Counted from the stretch's first letter, positions 1 through 8,246 are shown. The stretch is DNA of 64,000 bases from Hydrogenophaga sp. SL48 (GCF_021729865.1 NZ_CP063400.1:3410001-3474000); one strand, 5' to 3'. Program-made: numbers and translations. Notes: generated from the sequence alone by a model not told the origin.

Positions 1-928
1 GGTTGTCTGGCTCAGTCTGAAAGACTCTGTTGAGCAGCACTTTCTGCAGCAGCAGCTCGCAAGTACCTTCAGCACGGCTCTGAGCCGCTTGGGAGTCTTT
101 TAGACGCTCGGCCAAACCTAGTTGCTGCGCCTCGGAACTCGCCAGACGATTTCGTGCCTCAACCAACTGTGATTGCAAAAGGTCTTGCTCTCCAAGAGCG
201 ACCTCAAGACGTTCAGCAGCTTGACGATTCGATTCGGCGGTCACCTGCAAGGACACGCACTCCCGGAGACTCTTTTCCAGCTGGGCTCTCAGCGTTGTGG
301 ACTCAGCTCGAACTTCTAAGAGCTCCGACCTGTTTCGCTCTCTTTCGGACTCAAGCCGCTCGACGCGCTCTTCCGAAGCACGAAGGCGCTCCTGTGCAAT
401 GGCCAGCGACTGCCTAGCGCTTTCTGCTTCGCCGCCGAGTTGGGCAAGTTCGTTTGAGAGCAACTCGACTCGCCCCCGCAACGTCTCCAGAGCACCAGTC
501 TGCTCAGCAAAAGAAAGTTGGAGGGCAGCGGTGCGCGAATTCGCTTCAATGGCCACCGCTCTGTAGCTCTCGCTCTCAGCAACCACCGCCAACAGCGACT
601 TCTGAACGTCCTCCAGCTCATCAGACAGCTGCGAGGTACGAACTTTCACCAGCTTGTTTATTTCGTTTCCAATGTCCGTAAGGAGCGCTGGAGACAACGG
701 GGCGGGCACCACTGGCGTAGAAGCCTCAATAGACACCTTCAACGCCGCGTAGTGCTTACAGATGGTGGTCTTGGAGCCTCTCCCTAGCTCCGCATGCACA
801 GTTCCTGTGGAGACCTTTTCTCCTGCAGCCTTGAGCTTCTCGACAGCTCTCTTGACGTCCTCAAGGGTGACGTGACCAGCTGAACCAGAAATGAGTTTTT
901 CAGTAGGCGATGCGAAATTTTCGGACAC
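1..928 (-). CDS. KfrA-like DNA-binding coiled-coil protein (3' end outside window)
   Basis: 309 codons are visible with no stop before the window edge. The first ~75 residues resemble the KfrA N-terminal DNA-binding domain: a TLEDVKRAVEKL helix, then GEKVSTGTVHAELGRGSKTTI, the pattern of a winged or HTH segment recognising DNA. The rest is an almost unbroken coiled coil rich in E, L, R, Q and A (for example ERLRASEERVERLESERERNR). KfrA of broad-host-range plasmids is an autorepressor that also supports partitioning and segregation by forming filament-like structures. The start is a GTG with GGAG about seven bases upstream; an in-frame TAA lies nine codons further up and no ATG is available. 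Chromosomal KfrA homologues are common on integrative elements, so this supports a mobile origin of the region. Family assignment is by motif recognition only. Confidence 0.75.
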   Translation of the reverse strand, partial: MSENFASPTEKLISGSAGHVTLEDVKRAVEKLKAAGEKVSTGTVHAELGRGSKTTICKHYAALKVSIEASTPVVPAPLSPALLTDIGNEINKLVKVRTSQLSDELEDVQKSLLAVVAESESYRAVAIEANSRTAALQLSFAEQTGALETLRGRVELLSNELAQLGGEAESARQSLAIAQERLRASEERVERLESERERNRSELLEVRAESTTLRAQLEKSLRECVSLQVTAESNRQAAERLEVALGEQDLLQSQLVEARNRLASSEAQQLGLAERLKDSQAAQSRAEGTCELLLQKVLLNRVFQTEPDN

Positions 929-1379
929 GAGCTTCTCCAGAACGTCGATTGACGATTACCGGAGTGCTCGGGCGTCTGCATAGCCGTGCACTGTTTGCAG
1001 TCGAGGACTGCTGGCCTTCCTTGTAGGCCATACGAAGCGAAACTAGATATTGGGGGTCTGCGTGACCCTCATGTTTCCCGTAGGCATTGATTGCCCGCAG
1101 ACGGTAGGACTTAAACCTTGCTAGTTGCGCAGAGAGATTATTGCTCGGTCATGTCAGAGCGGCAAGTCCCAAACTGCGAAATACCGTCACTTCATACCTT
1201 ATCGCGTACCGTACCGTACCGTACCGTACCGTACCGTACCGTACCGTACCGTACCGCATACCAGTTCTCGGTTCACACTCGAATTCCAAGAAGGCGAAGG
1301 GCAGTCGCTTGGATGGGGCTCCAAGTAGGCCTTTCAATCACGTACTATGCCTCCAACGACCGATGCAAAGGAGGACTCA
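929..1379. other. gene-free stretch with pentanucleotide repeat
   Basis: No convincing gene lies here. The stretch contains the GTACC microsatellite (1206-1255) and ends with the AAAGGAGGA ribosome binding site of the HD-domain gene. Open frames run through the repeat in several phases only because a five-base repeat lacking stop codons is open in every frame. Confidence 0.6.
1206..1255. repeat. (GTACC)10 pentanucleotide microsatellite
   Basis: Ten uninterrupted copies of GTACC, 50 bp in all, lie about 125 bp upstream of the start of the HD-domain gene at 1380. Tracts like this expand and contract by slipped-strand mispairing. Here the tract is in the upstream leader or promoter region rather than inside a clearly real coding frame, so a length change would alter spacing or leader structure rather than reading frame. 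Each unit contains GTAC, so the tract is also full of a short self-complementary word. Confidence 0.95.
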
Positions 1380-1954
1380 TGTCCAGCTCCCGCTACTCAA
1401 ATGCACTTGCGCTCGCAGCTCGTGCCCACGAAGGCCAAGTACGCAAAGGCACATCGATTCCGTATGTCACCCACCCCGTGGCCGTAGCCGCGCTGGTGGC
1501 CCAATATGGCGGTGACGAAGACCAGCAAATAGCTGCGTTGCTCCACGATGTCCTAGAGGACGGCGGTGAGCACTATGCATCTGAAATCGCAGCAGAGTTT
1601 GGCCCCCGAGTACTCGCAATCGTGCGCGGCTGTACCGACGGCACGCCAGACGCGACTGGCGAGAAAGCACCTTGGCAACAGCGGAAAGAAGCCTACCTAG
1701 CCCACCTCGCGTCAGCGGGTGAGGACGTATGGATGGTGAGTGGGTGCGACAAGCTCAGCAACGCTCGCGCGATTCTTGAAGACCTGAACTCAATCGGGCT
1801 CGCGGTCTTCGACAGGTTCACGGCCAAGAAGGAAGGCACCCTCTGGTACTACCGCTCCCTCTCCCAGGTGTTCACCGATGCCGAGGCCCCCGTATGCGAA
1901 GAGCTGACTTCGTTAGTTGCTCAGATAGAGGAACTTGCGACAGCGGCGGCATAG
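1380..1954 (+). CDS. small alarmone hydrolase-like HD-domain protein
   Basis: A 191-aa protein made essentially of one RelA/SpoT-type HD hydrolase domain. Visible metal and substrate residues are H32 in YVTHP, H56-D57 in LLHDVLED, E60-D61, and D124 with N127 in DKLSNAR. These correspond to the SpoT/MESH1 hydrolase signature. There is no synthetase, TGS or ACT domain, so the expected activity is (p)ppGpp or related nucleotide 3'-pyrophosphohydrolysis in the cytosol. ATG 1380 is chosen because AAAGGAGGA lies ideally upstream; a longer frame from about 1118 merely reads through the microsatellite. It stands alone, with no toxic small alarmone synthetase next to it, although solitary hydrolases sometimes act as antitoxins. 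Substrate is inferred, not shown. Confidence 0.82.
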
Positions 1955-2164
1955 CGAGGTCAGCGAGTTCGGCCACCTTTCGCTACCGGCCCGTTGGAGA
2001 AGTCAGTTGCGTTTATCTGGGTGTTGGAGACAGTGATGCCCGCTTCGATGGATTCAATCTGATTGGAAGTTGTGTCGTGAAAGCGAACCCATTCCCAGAT
2101 GGTCGCGCCTTCACCGGCTTCGTTCCGTAGGAAGAGTGCGGTGCCACCTCGCGCCAACACTGCG

Positions 2165-2839
2165 CTATCGCTTCTTCTTTCCGCGGTCTGGGTCTGGCGT
2201 GGAATACAAAAGATGCGCTGGGTACTGGCGCATGAAGTCCATCGTCTTCGACGGTGGTGCGGTCAGCCAGTCGTCGTACTGGTGCTCGTGCAGGATGACG
2301 ACCATGCGCTTCTCATCGCCGGGCTTGTGAAAGTGCTTGAAAAGCTCATGGTCGTCTGCATTCACCGTGAGCATCGTGAAGCTCAGCAGTTCCTCGCCTG
2401 ATTCCAGCCGTTTGGACGCCCACAAGCCGGCGATGCCCATCGGCAAGCCATCTTTGCGCTTGATTTTCGTTGGTACCGCATGCCCGGAGCGCCAGTCCGG
2501 TTCGACTACCGCTTCCACTGGCACGATGCAGTGCTGGCCCTTGCGCCACGCGTCCCGGAAACTGGGCTTCTCGGCCACCGTCTCGGACCTTGCGTTGTAG
2601 GTGCGCCGGCCGAAGGCCACCTCGCCAGCCCAGTGCGGTACCAAGCCGAACAAACCCACCATCGCTTCGCGCGGGGGCACAGCATCATCACCCACATCAG
2701 CATTGGGGTGGCGTCGAACGAAGGGCGCCTGGTAGGTGGGCCAGACATCCGTGCGCAGGTTTATTCCGGGGGGAAGCGTTACCCCGAAATGCAGCTTCAA
2801 GCGCTCGGTGCTGGTGCAGGCGTCGTAGTTGGAACACAT
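2165..2839 (-). CDS. SRAP (YedK/HMCES) abasic-site DNA-crosslinking protein
   Basis: 224 aa beginning MCSNY, the hallmark of the SRAP family, in which Cys2 becomes the N-terminal residue and crosslinks to abasic sites in single-stranded DNA. Further family features are the VPVEAVVEP segment (active-site Glu region), the NARSE motif, and a late HFHKPGDEKRM segment carrying the conserved His region. Family members shield abasic sites and are often SOS-associated. It is divergent from umuD, and the LexA box at 2875-2894 lies 36 bp upstream of its start, so co-regulation with translesion synthesis is likely. ATG 2839 is chosen because processing requires Cys directly after Met; the frame extends further upstream but that part is antisense to umuD. 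Confidence 0.9.
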   Translation of the reverse strand: MCSNYDACTSTERLKLHFGVTLPPGINLRTDVWPTYQAPFVRRHPNADVGDDAVPPREAMVGLFGLVPHWAGEVAFGRRTYNARSETVAEKPSFRDAWRKGQHCIVPVEAVVEPDWRSGHAVPTKIKRKDGLPMGIAGLWASKRLESGEELLSFTMLTVNADDHELFKHFHKPGDEKRMVVILHEHQYDDWLTAPPSKTMDFMRQYPAHLLYSTPDPDRGKKKR

Positions 2840-2874
2840 AGGGGCATTCTGGTGTGCAGAGGGCCAAAGCCGTA

Positions 2875-2894
2875 TACTGGATGTATGAACAGTA
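2875..2894. promoter_or_regulatory. LexA (SOS) box between SRAP gene and umuD
   Basis: TACTG-N10-CAGTA, an inverted repeat containing the CTG-N10-CAG LexA core. It sits in the divergent intergenic region and ends 8 bp before the chosen umuD start. A second site with the same ten outer bases lies at 57042-57061. Confidence 0.8.
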
Positions 2895-2902
2895 TTCGCA
2901 TC

Positions 2903-3325
2903 ATGTCTGAACCCGTGGCGTTGTCGGCCGCGTCGTTGATGCTGCCCATCGCCGCAGGGTACATCCGTGCGGGGTTTCCGTCCCCTGCAGAGGACTTTGA
3001 GGTCAACCGGCTCGACCTGACCCAAATCTTGATTCAGCACCCCCAGTCGACCTACTTCTGGCGTGCACGTGGTATTTCCATGCGGGAGAAAGGCATCGAC
3101 GACGGTGACCTGCTCGTGGTTGACCGCGCTGTGCGCCCGGTTCATGGTCACATCGTGGTTGCCACAGTCGACGGGGAGTTCACTGTCAAGCAGCTCCACC
3201 AGCGCCTTGGCCGCATGCGCCTGAAGGCTGCGAACCCCACCTTCCCGGACATCATTCCCAAAGATGGGCAGACCGTCGAGGTCTGGGGTGTGGTCACCAG
3301 CAGCATCAAGCGCTTCGTCGTCTGA
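2903..3325 (+). CDS. umuD: UmuD, SOS mutagenesis protein
   Basis: 140 aa, against 139 in E. coli. It carries the self-cleavage region AGFPSPAEDF, predicting cleavage between A23 and G24, and the Ser-Lys dyad S59 (GISMREKG) and K96 (EFTVKQL) of the LexA/UmuD S24 peptidase fold. RecA-stimulated cleavage would give UmuD', which joins UmuC to form DNA polymerase V. ATG 2903 is preferred over the in-frame ATG 2885, because the latter lies inside the LexA operator and would add six residues beyond family length. No strong Shine-Dalgarno sequence is visible for either. umuC begins 30 bp downstream. Confidence 0.93.
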   Translation: MSEPVALSAASLMLPIAAGYIRAGFPSPAEDFEVNRLDLTQILIQHPQSTYFWRARGISMREKGIDDGDLLVVDRAVRPVHGHIVVATVDGEFTVKQLHQRLGRMRLKAANPTFPDIIPKDGQTVEVWGVVTSSIKRFVV

Positions 3326-3355
3326 GCGGGCGGCACCGATGCAAGGGAGCCCGCC

Positions 3356-4666
3356 ATGTACGCGCTGGTCGACGGCAACAACTTCTATGTCTCGTGCGAG
3401 AGGGTGTTCAGGCCAAGCTTGAACGGTCGCCCGGTCGTTGTCTTGTCGAACAACGACGGTTGCGCCATCGCACGCAGCAACGAGGCCAAAGACCTGGGCA
3501 TCAAGATGGCCGCCCCCTGGTTTCAAATCCGGCACCTGGAAGAGTCGGCGGGGTTGGTGGCGTTGTCGGCCAACTTCGTGCTGTACGGAGACATGAGCGA
3601 CCGCATGATGACGCTGGCTGCGGGACTTGGCCCAACGCAGGAGATTTACTCAATCGACGAAAGTTTCGTCGGCCTGCATGGTGTGCGTGGCGACTTGGTG
3701 GCGCGCGGCCGCAAAGTGCGTGCGCGCATCCTGCAGTGGACAGGTCTCCCAACCTGCATCGGCATCGCGCCGACAAAGACATTGGCGAAACTGGCCAACC
3801 ACATTTCAAAGATTGCCGAGCGCAAGCCTGGCAGCTATCCTGCGGAGTTCGCCCAGGTGTTCAACATGTCGGCGCTGCCAGCGCAGGACCTGGACGACGT
3901 GCTCCAAGCCACGGACGTGGGGGACGTCTGGGGCGTGGGCCCTCGCATCTCCAAACAGCTCAAAGAGGGCGGCATCTGTACGGTGCTCGAACTGACCCGG
4001 ATGGACCCAGCCACTGCGCGAAGGGGCTGGAGCGTGACCCTTGAGAAAACTGTGCGAGAGCTGCAAGGCCTACCGTGCATCGACCTTGACGATGCCCCCG
4101 GTCCGAAGCAACAGATTGCGTGCACACGTTCGTTTGGCAAGCCTGTTCATCAACTGGGCCCCCTGATTGAGGCGGTGAGTGAGTTCGCGGCGCGGGCGGC
4201 GGAGAAGCTCAGGAAGCAAAACAGCCTTGCCACCGAGCTGCTGGTGTTCATGCACACCTCGCCGTACAGGCCTGGACCCCAGTGCTCACGCAGCGTTGTA
4301 GTGCCTCTGCGTCGGCCAACTGACGACACCCTGGCACTTGCCAAGGCCGCGGCCGATGGCATGCGGTTCATGTACGTCGCCGGTTACCAGTTCATCAAGG
4401 CTGGCGTGATTCTGGTTGACCTGCAGTCCGCGAGCGTGCAACAGCAAGAGCTGGACTTGTGCGACCCCAACGAGGAGCCAGCAACACGTGACCGGTCGCG
4501 GCTGATGGCGGCTGTGGACGTCATCAACACTCGCTTCGGCAAGGGGACTGTGCACGCAGGAAGCACGGGCAAGCCTGGCGTGAATAGGGTTTGGACAATG
4601 AAGCAGGAGCGACGCACGCCTGCATACACGACCTGCTTGGCTGATGTACCCGTTGCGAGGGCGTAG
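3356..4666 (+). CDS. umuC: UmuC, catalytic subunit of translesion DNA polymerase V
   Basis: 436-aa Y-family polymerase. The N-terminus YALVDGNNFYVSCERVF holds the first metal-binding Asp, and YSIDESFVGL is the catalytic SIDE motif. CIGIAPTKTLAKLANHISK (finger/palm) and GVGPRISKQLKEGGI (helix-hairpin-helix thumb) follow. The C-terminus carries the UmuC extension ending in VNRVWTMKQERRTPAYTT. The GGAG of CAAGGGAGCCCGCC precedes ATG 3356. It forms an SOS operon with umuD. Confidence 0.95.
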   Translation: MYALVDGNNFYVSCERVFRPSLNGRPVVVLSNNDGCAIARSNEAKDLGIKMAAPWFQIRHLEESAGLVALSANFVLYGDMSDRMMTLAAGLGPTQEIYSIDESFVGLHGVRGDLVARGRKVRARILQWTGLPTCIGIAPTKTLAKLANHISKIAERKPGSYPAEFAQVFNMSALPAQDLDDVLQATDVGDVWGVGPRISKQLKEGGICTVLELTRMDPATARRGWSVTLEKTVRELQGLPCIDLDDAPGPKQQIACTRSFGKPVHQLGPLIEAVSEFAARAAEKLRKQNSLATELLVFMHTSPYRPGPQCSRSVVVPLRRPTDDTLALAKAAADGMRFMYVAGYQFIKAGVILVDLQSASVQQQELDLCDPNEEPATRDRSRLMAAVDVINTRFGKGTVHAGSTGKPGVNRVWTMKQERRTPAYTTCLADVPVARA

Positions 4667-4858
4667 GTCTTGGGACGATGCTCAGCACCAATGGGTGTTT
4701 GCCCAGAGCGCCGTCGGACCGGACCGCGACTCGTTTCTCATCACATCAGCTCGCAATCGAGGCACAATCTCGGCATGACATAGCGAACTCGAACTCCCGC
4801 ATGAAGTCGGCACACGCACCCTTAGTGCGCCTGAGTGTCGGCAATTTTTGGAGTTCGT

Positions 4859-5164
4859 ATGACACACACTCGCTATTCCCGCGCCGCCGTTGCCGCAGGC
4901 AACTCTGACCAGCGCAGCGGAAGCCCCCATCAAAGAAACAACCCGACAGCGCCCACCACACCGGTGGTCTTTTGGGCGTCGCACGCTCTTCCTGTTACTG
5001 GCGGAGGGCGGCTCGTTGGGGTTCGACGCCTCAGTTCGACAGAAGTCGAAGTGGGCCGATTGGAGCCAGGGGACGTCCGTGTCCAATGGGTTCCGGCCGA
5101 GTTGCTGCTGACTGAGCAGGATGCTCGCCGCTGGTTAGCGCGAGCGCGGTTTTCGAGGCAATAG
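4859..5164 (+). CDS. hypothetical protein, 101 aa
   Basis: No family recognised. It starts MTHTRYSRAAVA, with GGAG seven bases before the ATG. The N-terminal ~35 residues are polar and low in hydrophobics (SDQRSGSPHQRNN); the C-terminal half looks like a small folded beta domain (VVFWASHALPV, VGVRRLSSTEVEVGRL) ending in a helix (LTEQDARRWLARARF). A strong hairpin follows at 5209-5239, which supports a real transcript end. It is 190 bp downstream of umuC on the same strand, though the gap argues against tight co-transcription. Confidence 0.5.
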   Translation: MTHTRYSRAAVAAGNSDQRSGSPHQRNNPTAPTTPVVFWASHALPVTGGGRLVGVRRLSSTEVEVGRLEPGDVRVQWVPAELLLTEQDARRWLARARFSRQ

Positions 5165-5208
5165 AGGCAACATTGAGGGCTCGGCCTTGATGGCAGACCC
5201 TGAAGCCG

Positions 5209-5239
5209 TGAGGCAAGAGCACTGTGTGCTCTTGCCTCA
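5209..5239. terminator. 14-bp perfect hairpin between convergent genes
   Basis: TGAGGCAAGAGCAC and its exact reverse complement are separated by a TGT loop. There is no clear T-run on the plus side. The position between the convergent genes ending at 5164 and 5308 suggests a bidirectional terminator. Confidence 0.6.
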
Positions 5240-5307
5240 GCGGTAGTGCGGCGGACCAACTACCGCGGTGGAAAAGTCGTCTTCGTTTCTAGTAGCCAGA
5301 AAACCCC

Positions 5308-5799
5308 TCAGCGGCTTGCGACATCGTTCTCAAACAATTCATGCACCTCGACTCCCAGAGCAGCAGAGAGCCTGTGCAACACCTCCAGCGTGGGATTTCG
5401 ACTTTGCCGCTCAATCTTGGCCACGATGTCCCTGGAGACGTCCGCTACTGCAGCCAGTTCTTCCTGCGTCCACCCCAACGCCGTACGGCGGGCAACCAGT
5501 GCTGCGGCTGCACGATGCAAGGAGTCTTCGTCTACCCATGGGCGTCTGGGCTCACGTCCAGGGGTCAAGAGGACACTCACATGGACCCCGAATGCCTTGG
5601 CGAGGTTTTCGATGGTGGACAGGCGCACCGTGTTCTGTTTGCCGTGTTCGATGCCGTACAGGGTGGCAAGACTCAGGCCCCCGTGGTGGGCGAACTCTCG
5701 AGTGCTCCAGTTCGCCTCTGCCCTGAGGAATCGCACGTTTGCTGCGAGTACCGAGAGGGGTTTAGACGCTGAGGTAGTGGGGTCATCCTGGCCAAGCAC
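5308..5799 (-). CDS. transcriptional regulator with two XRE-type HTH domains
   Basis: 163 aa containing two successive Cro/C1-type helix-turn-helix units: residues ~17-70 (NVRFLRAEANWSTREFAHHG, LATLYGIEHGKQN, LSTIENLAKAFGV) and ~95-155 (LVARRTALGWTQEELAAVA, RDIVAKIERQSRNP, LEVLHRLSAALGV). Such tandem HTH proteins can bind two adjacent operator halves as a monomer. The likely start is GTG 5799, since no ATG is available in frame. It is divergent from the unknown gene at 5885, and the same arrangement recurs with a single-HTH regulator at 55494-55763. Control of the divergent partner is inferred from this repeated arrangement. Confidence 0.85.
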   Translation of the reverse strand: MLGQDDPTTSASKPLSVLAANVRFLRAEANWSTREFAHHGGLSLATLYGIEHGKQNTVRLSTIENLAKAFGVHVSVLLTPGREPRRPWVDEDSLHRAAAALVARRTALGWTQEELAAVADVSRDIVAKIERQSRNPTLEVLHRLSAALGVEVHELFENDVASR

Positions 5800-5884
5800 C
5801 TAAACAGTTTGTGGTTCATCTGTTGGCAAGTGACTCGTTTTACGCCACAATTTAGGAGGTTTTTTTTACCTTCTGGAGAGTGCC

Positions 5885-6352
5885 TTGTTTGTCACCGTGC
5901 CCCAATTCGAACAATTCATGCCGCGTGAGTTGATTGGCCCAAACCAAAAATACTGGCGGGCTGTGACGCTTTCCCTGGAGTCGCCCTGGTACTTGTTCGT
6001 GTACGAGGCGGAGTTTGAGGACCAGAGAGTGCCTCAGACGATGCTGGTCGGGTGGGAGTCAACCCTGCTCGACATCCTGGCTTCCATTCCGGAAGGAAAC
6101 TGCTTGGGCATAGCCCGCATCCAGAAGCATGGCGAGCAAGTAGCTCGCTGGGAGATGAACTGGATTCAGCGCATCTGGGCGCCCACGCGTGATGAGTCCA
6201 ATGAGATAGGGTTGTTCTTGCTGCAACTTGAGGGAGACCCGCAGTTGCGTGATGCACATCTGCAGCCGGTGCAAAACAGGGCCGGACGGAAGCTGCTGTT
6301 TGGTACCCCGCCCTCAAATTCAACGCCGAAGGAAAGTCCGGCGAATGCCTAG
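5885..6352 (+). CDS. unknown MFVT-family protein, copy 1
   Basis: 155 aa, no domain recognised. It is clearly homologous to the product at 55870-56298. Shared landmarks are the MFVT start; MP..LI.P..K.W.A.T.SL.SPW.LF.Y; a QT....WE.TLLD.L...P block; W....I..AW or IW followed by .DES...G; and LRD....PV near the end. The start is a TTG with GGAGAG upstream, supported because the homologue begins with ATG at the same residue. No signal peptide or membrane segment is seen. Its last eight bases overlap the start of the HAD gene, so the two are probably co-translated. It lies divergent from an XRE regulator, as its homologue does. Function is unknown; the pairing could be toxin or effector plus regulator, or a stress module. 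Confidence 0.8.
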   Translation: MFVTVPQFEQFMPRELIGPNQKYWRAVTLSLESPWYLFVYEAEFEDQRVPQTMLVGWESTLLDILASIPEGNCLGIARIQKHGEQVARWEMNWIQRIWAPTRDESNEIGLFLLQLEGDPQLRDAHLQPVQNRAGRKLLFGTPPSNSTPKESPANA

Positions 6353-6866
6353 TCACTTGAAACCATTGCGCGGTCTAGACGAAACCGTGCTCTATCTGGA
6401 TTTCGACGGCGTACTCCATCACGAAGATGTTTGGTGGCATCCTCGGCGCGGCGTGTATATCAAGACGCCTGGATACCAGTTGTTTGAGCACGTTCCGCTG
6501 CTTGAAGAAGTGCTCGCGTCATTTCCCGAAGTACGAATCGTGCTGTCAACGTCGTGGGTTCGCTACCAACGATTCAGCGGTTCAGTAAGAAGACTCAGCC
6601 CCTCCCTGCGCGAGCGCGTCATCGGAGCCACGTTTCACTCGCGGATGAATCGCCAGGGCTTTGAAAGTCTGCCGCGGGGAATTCAAGTGATGAATGATGT
6701 AGCACGCAGAAAGCCTCGAAATTGGGTTGCGCTTGATGACGACCTTGAAAATTGGGTGCCAGAGTACCGGAATTTTTTGATTCATTGCGACCAAGTACTT
6801 GGTATCAGTGCACCGGGTGTACTGGATGCGCTGAAACAGCGCCTCCTGCTTTTTCGCCGTGCCTGA
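6345..6866 (+). CDS. HAD-superfamily phosphohydrolase (Swiss-army-knife RNA-repair HAD type)
   Basis: 173 aa. The N-terminal motif LYLDFDGVLHHED supplies the nucleophile and acid Asp pair of HAD enzymes (DxD). Motif II is VLSTSWVR (Thr/Ser), and the C-terminal NWVALDDDLENW gives the acidic motif IV. This pattern matches the group of HAD domains found with RNA-repair enzymes and in many mobile elements. The chosen ATG overlaps the end of the MFVT gene by eight bases, with AAGGAAAG upstream, indicating translational coupling. The substrate (nucleic-acid phosphate ends or small phospho-compounds) is not determinable from sequence. Confidence 0.8.
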   Translation: MPSHLKPLRGLDETVLYLDFDGVLHHEDVWWHPRRGVYIKTPGYQLFEHVPLLEEVLASFPEVRIVLSTSWVRYQRFSGSVRRLSPSLRERVIGATFHSRMNRQGFESLPRGIQVMNDVARRKPRNWVALDDDLENWVPEYRNFLIHCDQVLGISAPGVLDALKQRLLLFRRA

Positions 6867-6997
6867 CTCTTGCTGCCTTCCCTCGCCACCACGTCTATTC
6901 CACAGTGACGGGTAAACCACCAACCGGTCTAACTGAAGAAGGGCACTTCGCTAGGTACAACATCTGCTTGGACTTGGTGAATCAGCTCAATGACTAG

Positions 6998-7288
6998 GTG
7001 CTTTCAATGCATGCCAATATGAAGACCTTGCGCGGAAAGTCACTCACGCCTCGAACCATCGCAAGTATGGTCAGTGGATTCTCTGTTGCACATGCTCATC
7101 AGATTCTCGACTTTATGAGAGCATTGACGCCCGAGATTTCTGCGGTGGTCGTGCATTGCGAAGGCGGCTATCCGCGTTCGTGCGCAGTTGCGCTCGTGTT
7201 GTAGTAGCACTTCAGCTTCATTGCAGAACCCGAAAGACCATATGCAGCAAAACTTACTGTCCTCTCGCTATCGAGAGCAGCAACATAG
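6998..7288 (+). pseudogene. dual-specificity/tyrosine phosphatase-like gene interrupted by tandem TAG codons
   Basis: The frame contains VVVHCEGGYPRSCAVAL, an HC-X5-R-S phosphatase loop, preceded by helices (SMVSGFSVAHAHQILDFMRAL) as in short DSP-like phosphatases. Directly after AVALVL come two consecutive TAG codons (7202-7207). The same frame then continues HFSFIAEPERPYAAKL up to another TAG at 7286, which resembles a normal C-terminal helix. The N-terminal part is also short, and another TAG sits just before the apparent GTG start. Decay of a formerly longer phosphatase gene is most likely. A functional truncated protein ending at 7204 cannot be excluded. Confidence 0.45.
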
Positions 7289-7297
7289 CGACTCATC

Positions 7298-8095
7298 GTG
7301 CGCATTCAACTGACGTCCGACGTGCACTTGGAGCATCTTGAGAACTGGTTTCCAGGCGCTCGGACGATTTCACCTGCGTATGGGGCAGACGTACTTGTTC
7401 TCGCAGGTGACGTTGGGCGGGGGGCCAACGCACTTCGCCTGTTTCGCGACTGGCCCGTCCCCGTCCTGTACGTCGCCGGAAACCACGAGGCCTACGGCTC
7501 AACTTGGGAGGCCACAGTAGCCGCACTTCGCGAAACTGCGCAAAACACCTCTGTACGGTTCCTGGAGAGAGAAGCGGTCGACTTCGGTGGCGTGCGGTTT
7601 CTTGGGTGTACCTTATGGACGGACTACCGGCTGCGGTCAAACAGGACGCAAAGGCAGTTGATGGCAAACGCTGAATTGCGCATCTCAGACCACCGTCAAA
7701 TCAGGACGGAGAGCGGGAGCTATTTCTCGGCAGCAGATGCCCTGCGTGAGCACGAGACTTCGAGAGCATGGCTTGCGGCTGAACTCGCGCGGCCGTACGA
7801 CGGTATAACCGTCGTCATTACGCACCACGGGCCACACCCGCTTTCTGTACACCCACGCTACGTTGGAGACCCAACAAACGCGGCTTTTGTTAGCAACCTT
7901 ACCGACTTGCTCCAGCAAGGCCCATCCCTTTGGCTGCACGGGCATGTCCACGACTCTTTTGACTACACCGTAGGTTGTTGCAGAGTGGTCGCCAACCCGC
8001 GGGGCTACCCTCGCAACGCGAGCTCGTGCGACCTCGAAAAAGACTTGATATTCGAGAACCCGAGCTACCAGTGTGCGCTCGTGCTTGAGGTCTGA
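7298..8095 (+). CDS. calcineurin-like metallophosphoesterase
   Basis: 265 aa with the full set of binuclear-metal motifs: SDVHLE (D8, H10), VLAGDVGRG, YVAGNHEAYG, ITHHGPHP and WLHGHVHDSFDY. This is the class III / YmdB-like calcineurin fold covering cyclic nucleotide, nucleotide or nucleic-acid phosphodiesterases. The start is GTG 7298 (VRIQLTSDVH), which places the first motif at the canonical N-terminal position; no ATG fits. A hairpin 80 bp after the stop likely ends transcription. It follows other predicted phosphohydrolases in the same stretch (HD at 1380, HAD at 6345, DSP remnant at 6998). Confidence 0.9.
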   Translation: MRIQLTSDVHLEHLENWFPGARTISPAYGADVLVLAGDVGRGANALRLFRDWPVPVLYVAGNHEAYGSTWEATVAALRETAQNTSVRFLEREAVDFGGVRFLGCTLWTDYRLRSNRTQRQLMANAELRISDHRQIRTESGSYFSAADALREHETSRAWLAAELARPYDGITVVITHHGPHPLSVHPRYVGDPTNAAFVSNLTDLLQQGPSLWLHGHVHDSFDYTVGCCRVVANPRGYPRNASSCDLEKDLIFENPSYQCALVLEV

Positions 8096-8175
8096 GTAGC
8101 TTGAGTTGTAGGTCGTCGAAATGGTGCCGGGAAGGCTCGGGGCTTTCTTGTCATTACCCCCTGAACCTCGTCAGC

Positions 8176-8198
8176 AATCTTGTCACGATGACAAGATT
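8176..8198. terminator. 10-bp hairpin between convergent genes
   Basis: AATCTTGTCA-CGA-TGACAAGATT is a perfect inverted repeat between the ends of the metallophosphoesterase gene (8095, plus) and the small minus-strand gene (8247). Position and symmetry suit a bidirectional terminator; there is no long T-run. Confidence 0.55.
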
Positions 8199-8246
8199 CC
8201 AGACTTCCGGTCCCAAGTCCGCCCGGCTGTGGGAGTCGCCCACTCT

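Noticed and set aside
1206..1255. Possible CRISPR or iteron array
   Set aside because: Contiguous five-base units without spacers; a microsatellite, not CRISPR or Rep-binding iterons.
1118..1379. Long frame running through the GTACC repeat and into the HD gene
   Set aside because: The repeat is open in all frames; a strong AAAGGAGGA site sits before ATG 1380, which matches family start.
2885..2902. Alternative umuD start at 2885
   Set aside because: It lies within the LexA operator and makes the protein longer than the family norm.
4667..4858. Minus-strand frame at about 4682-5086
   Set aside because: No motif, no ribosome binding site, and it overlaps the better-supported plus-strand gene at 4859.
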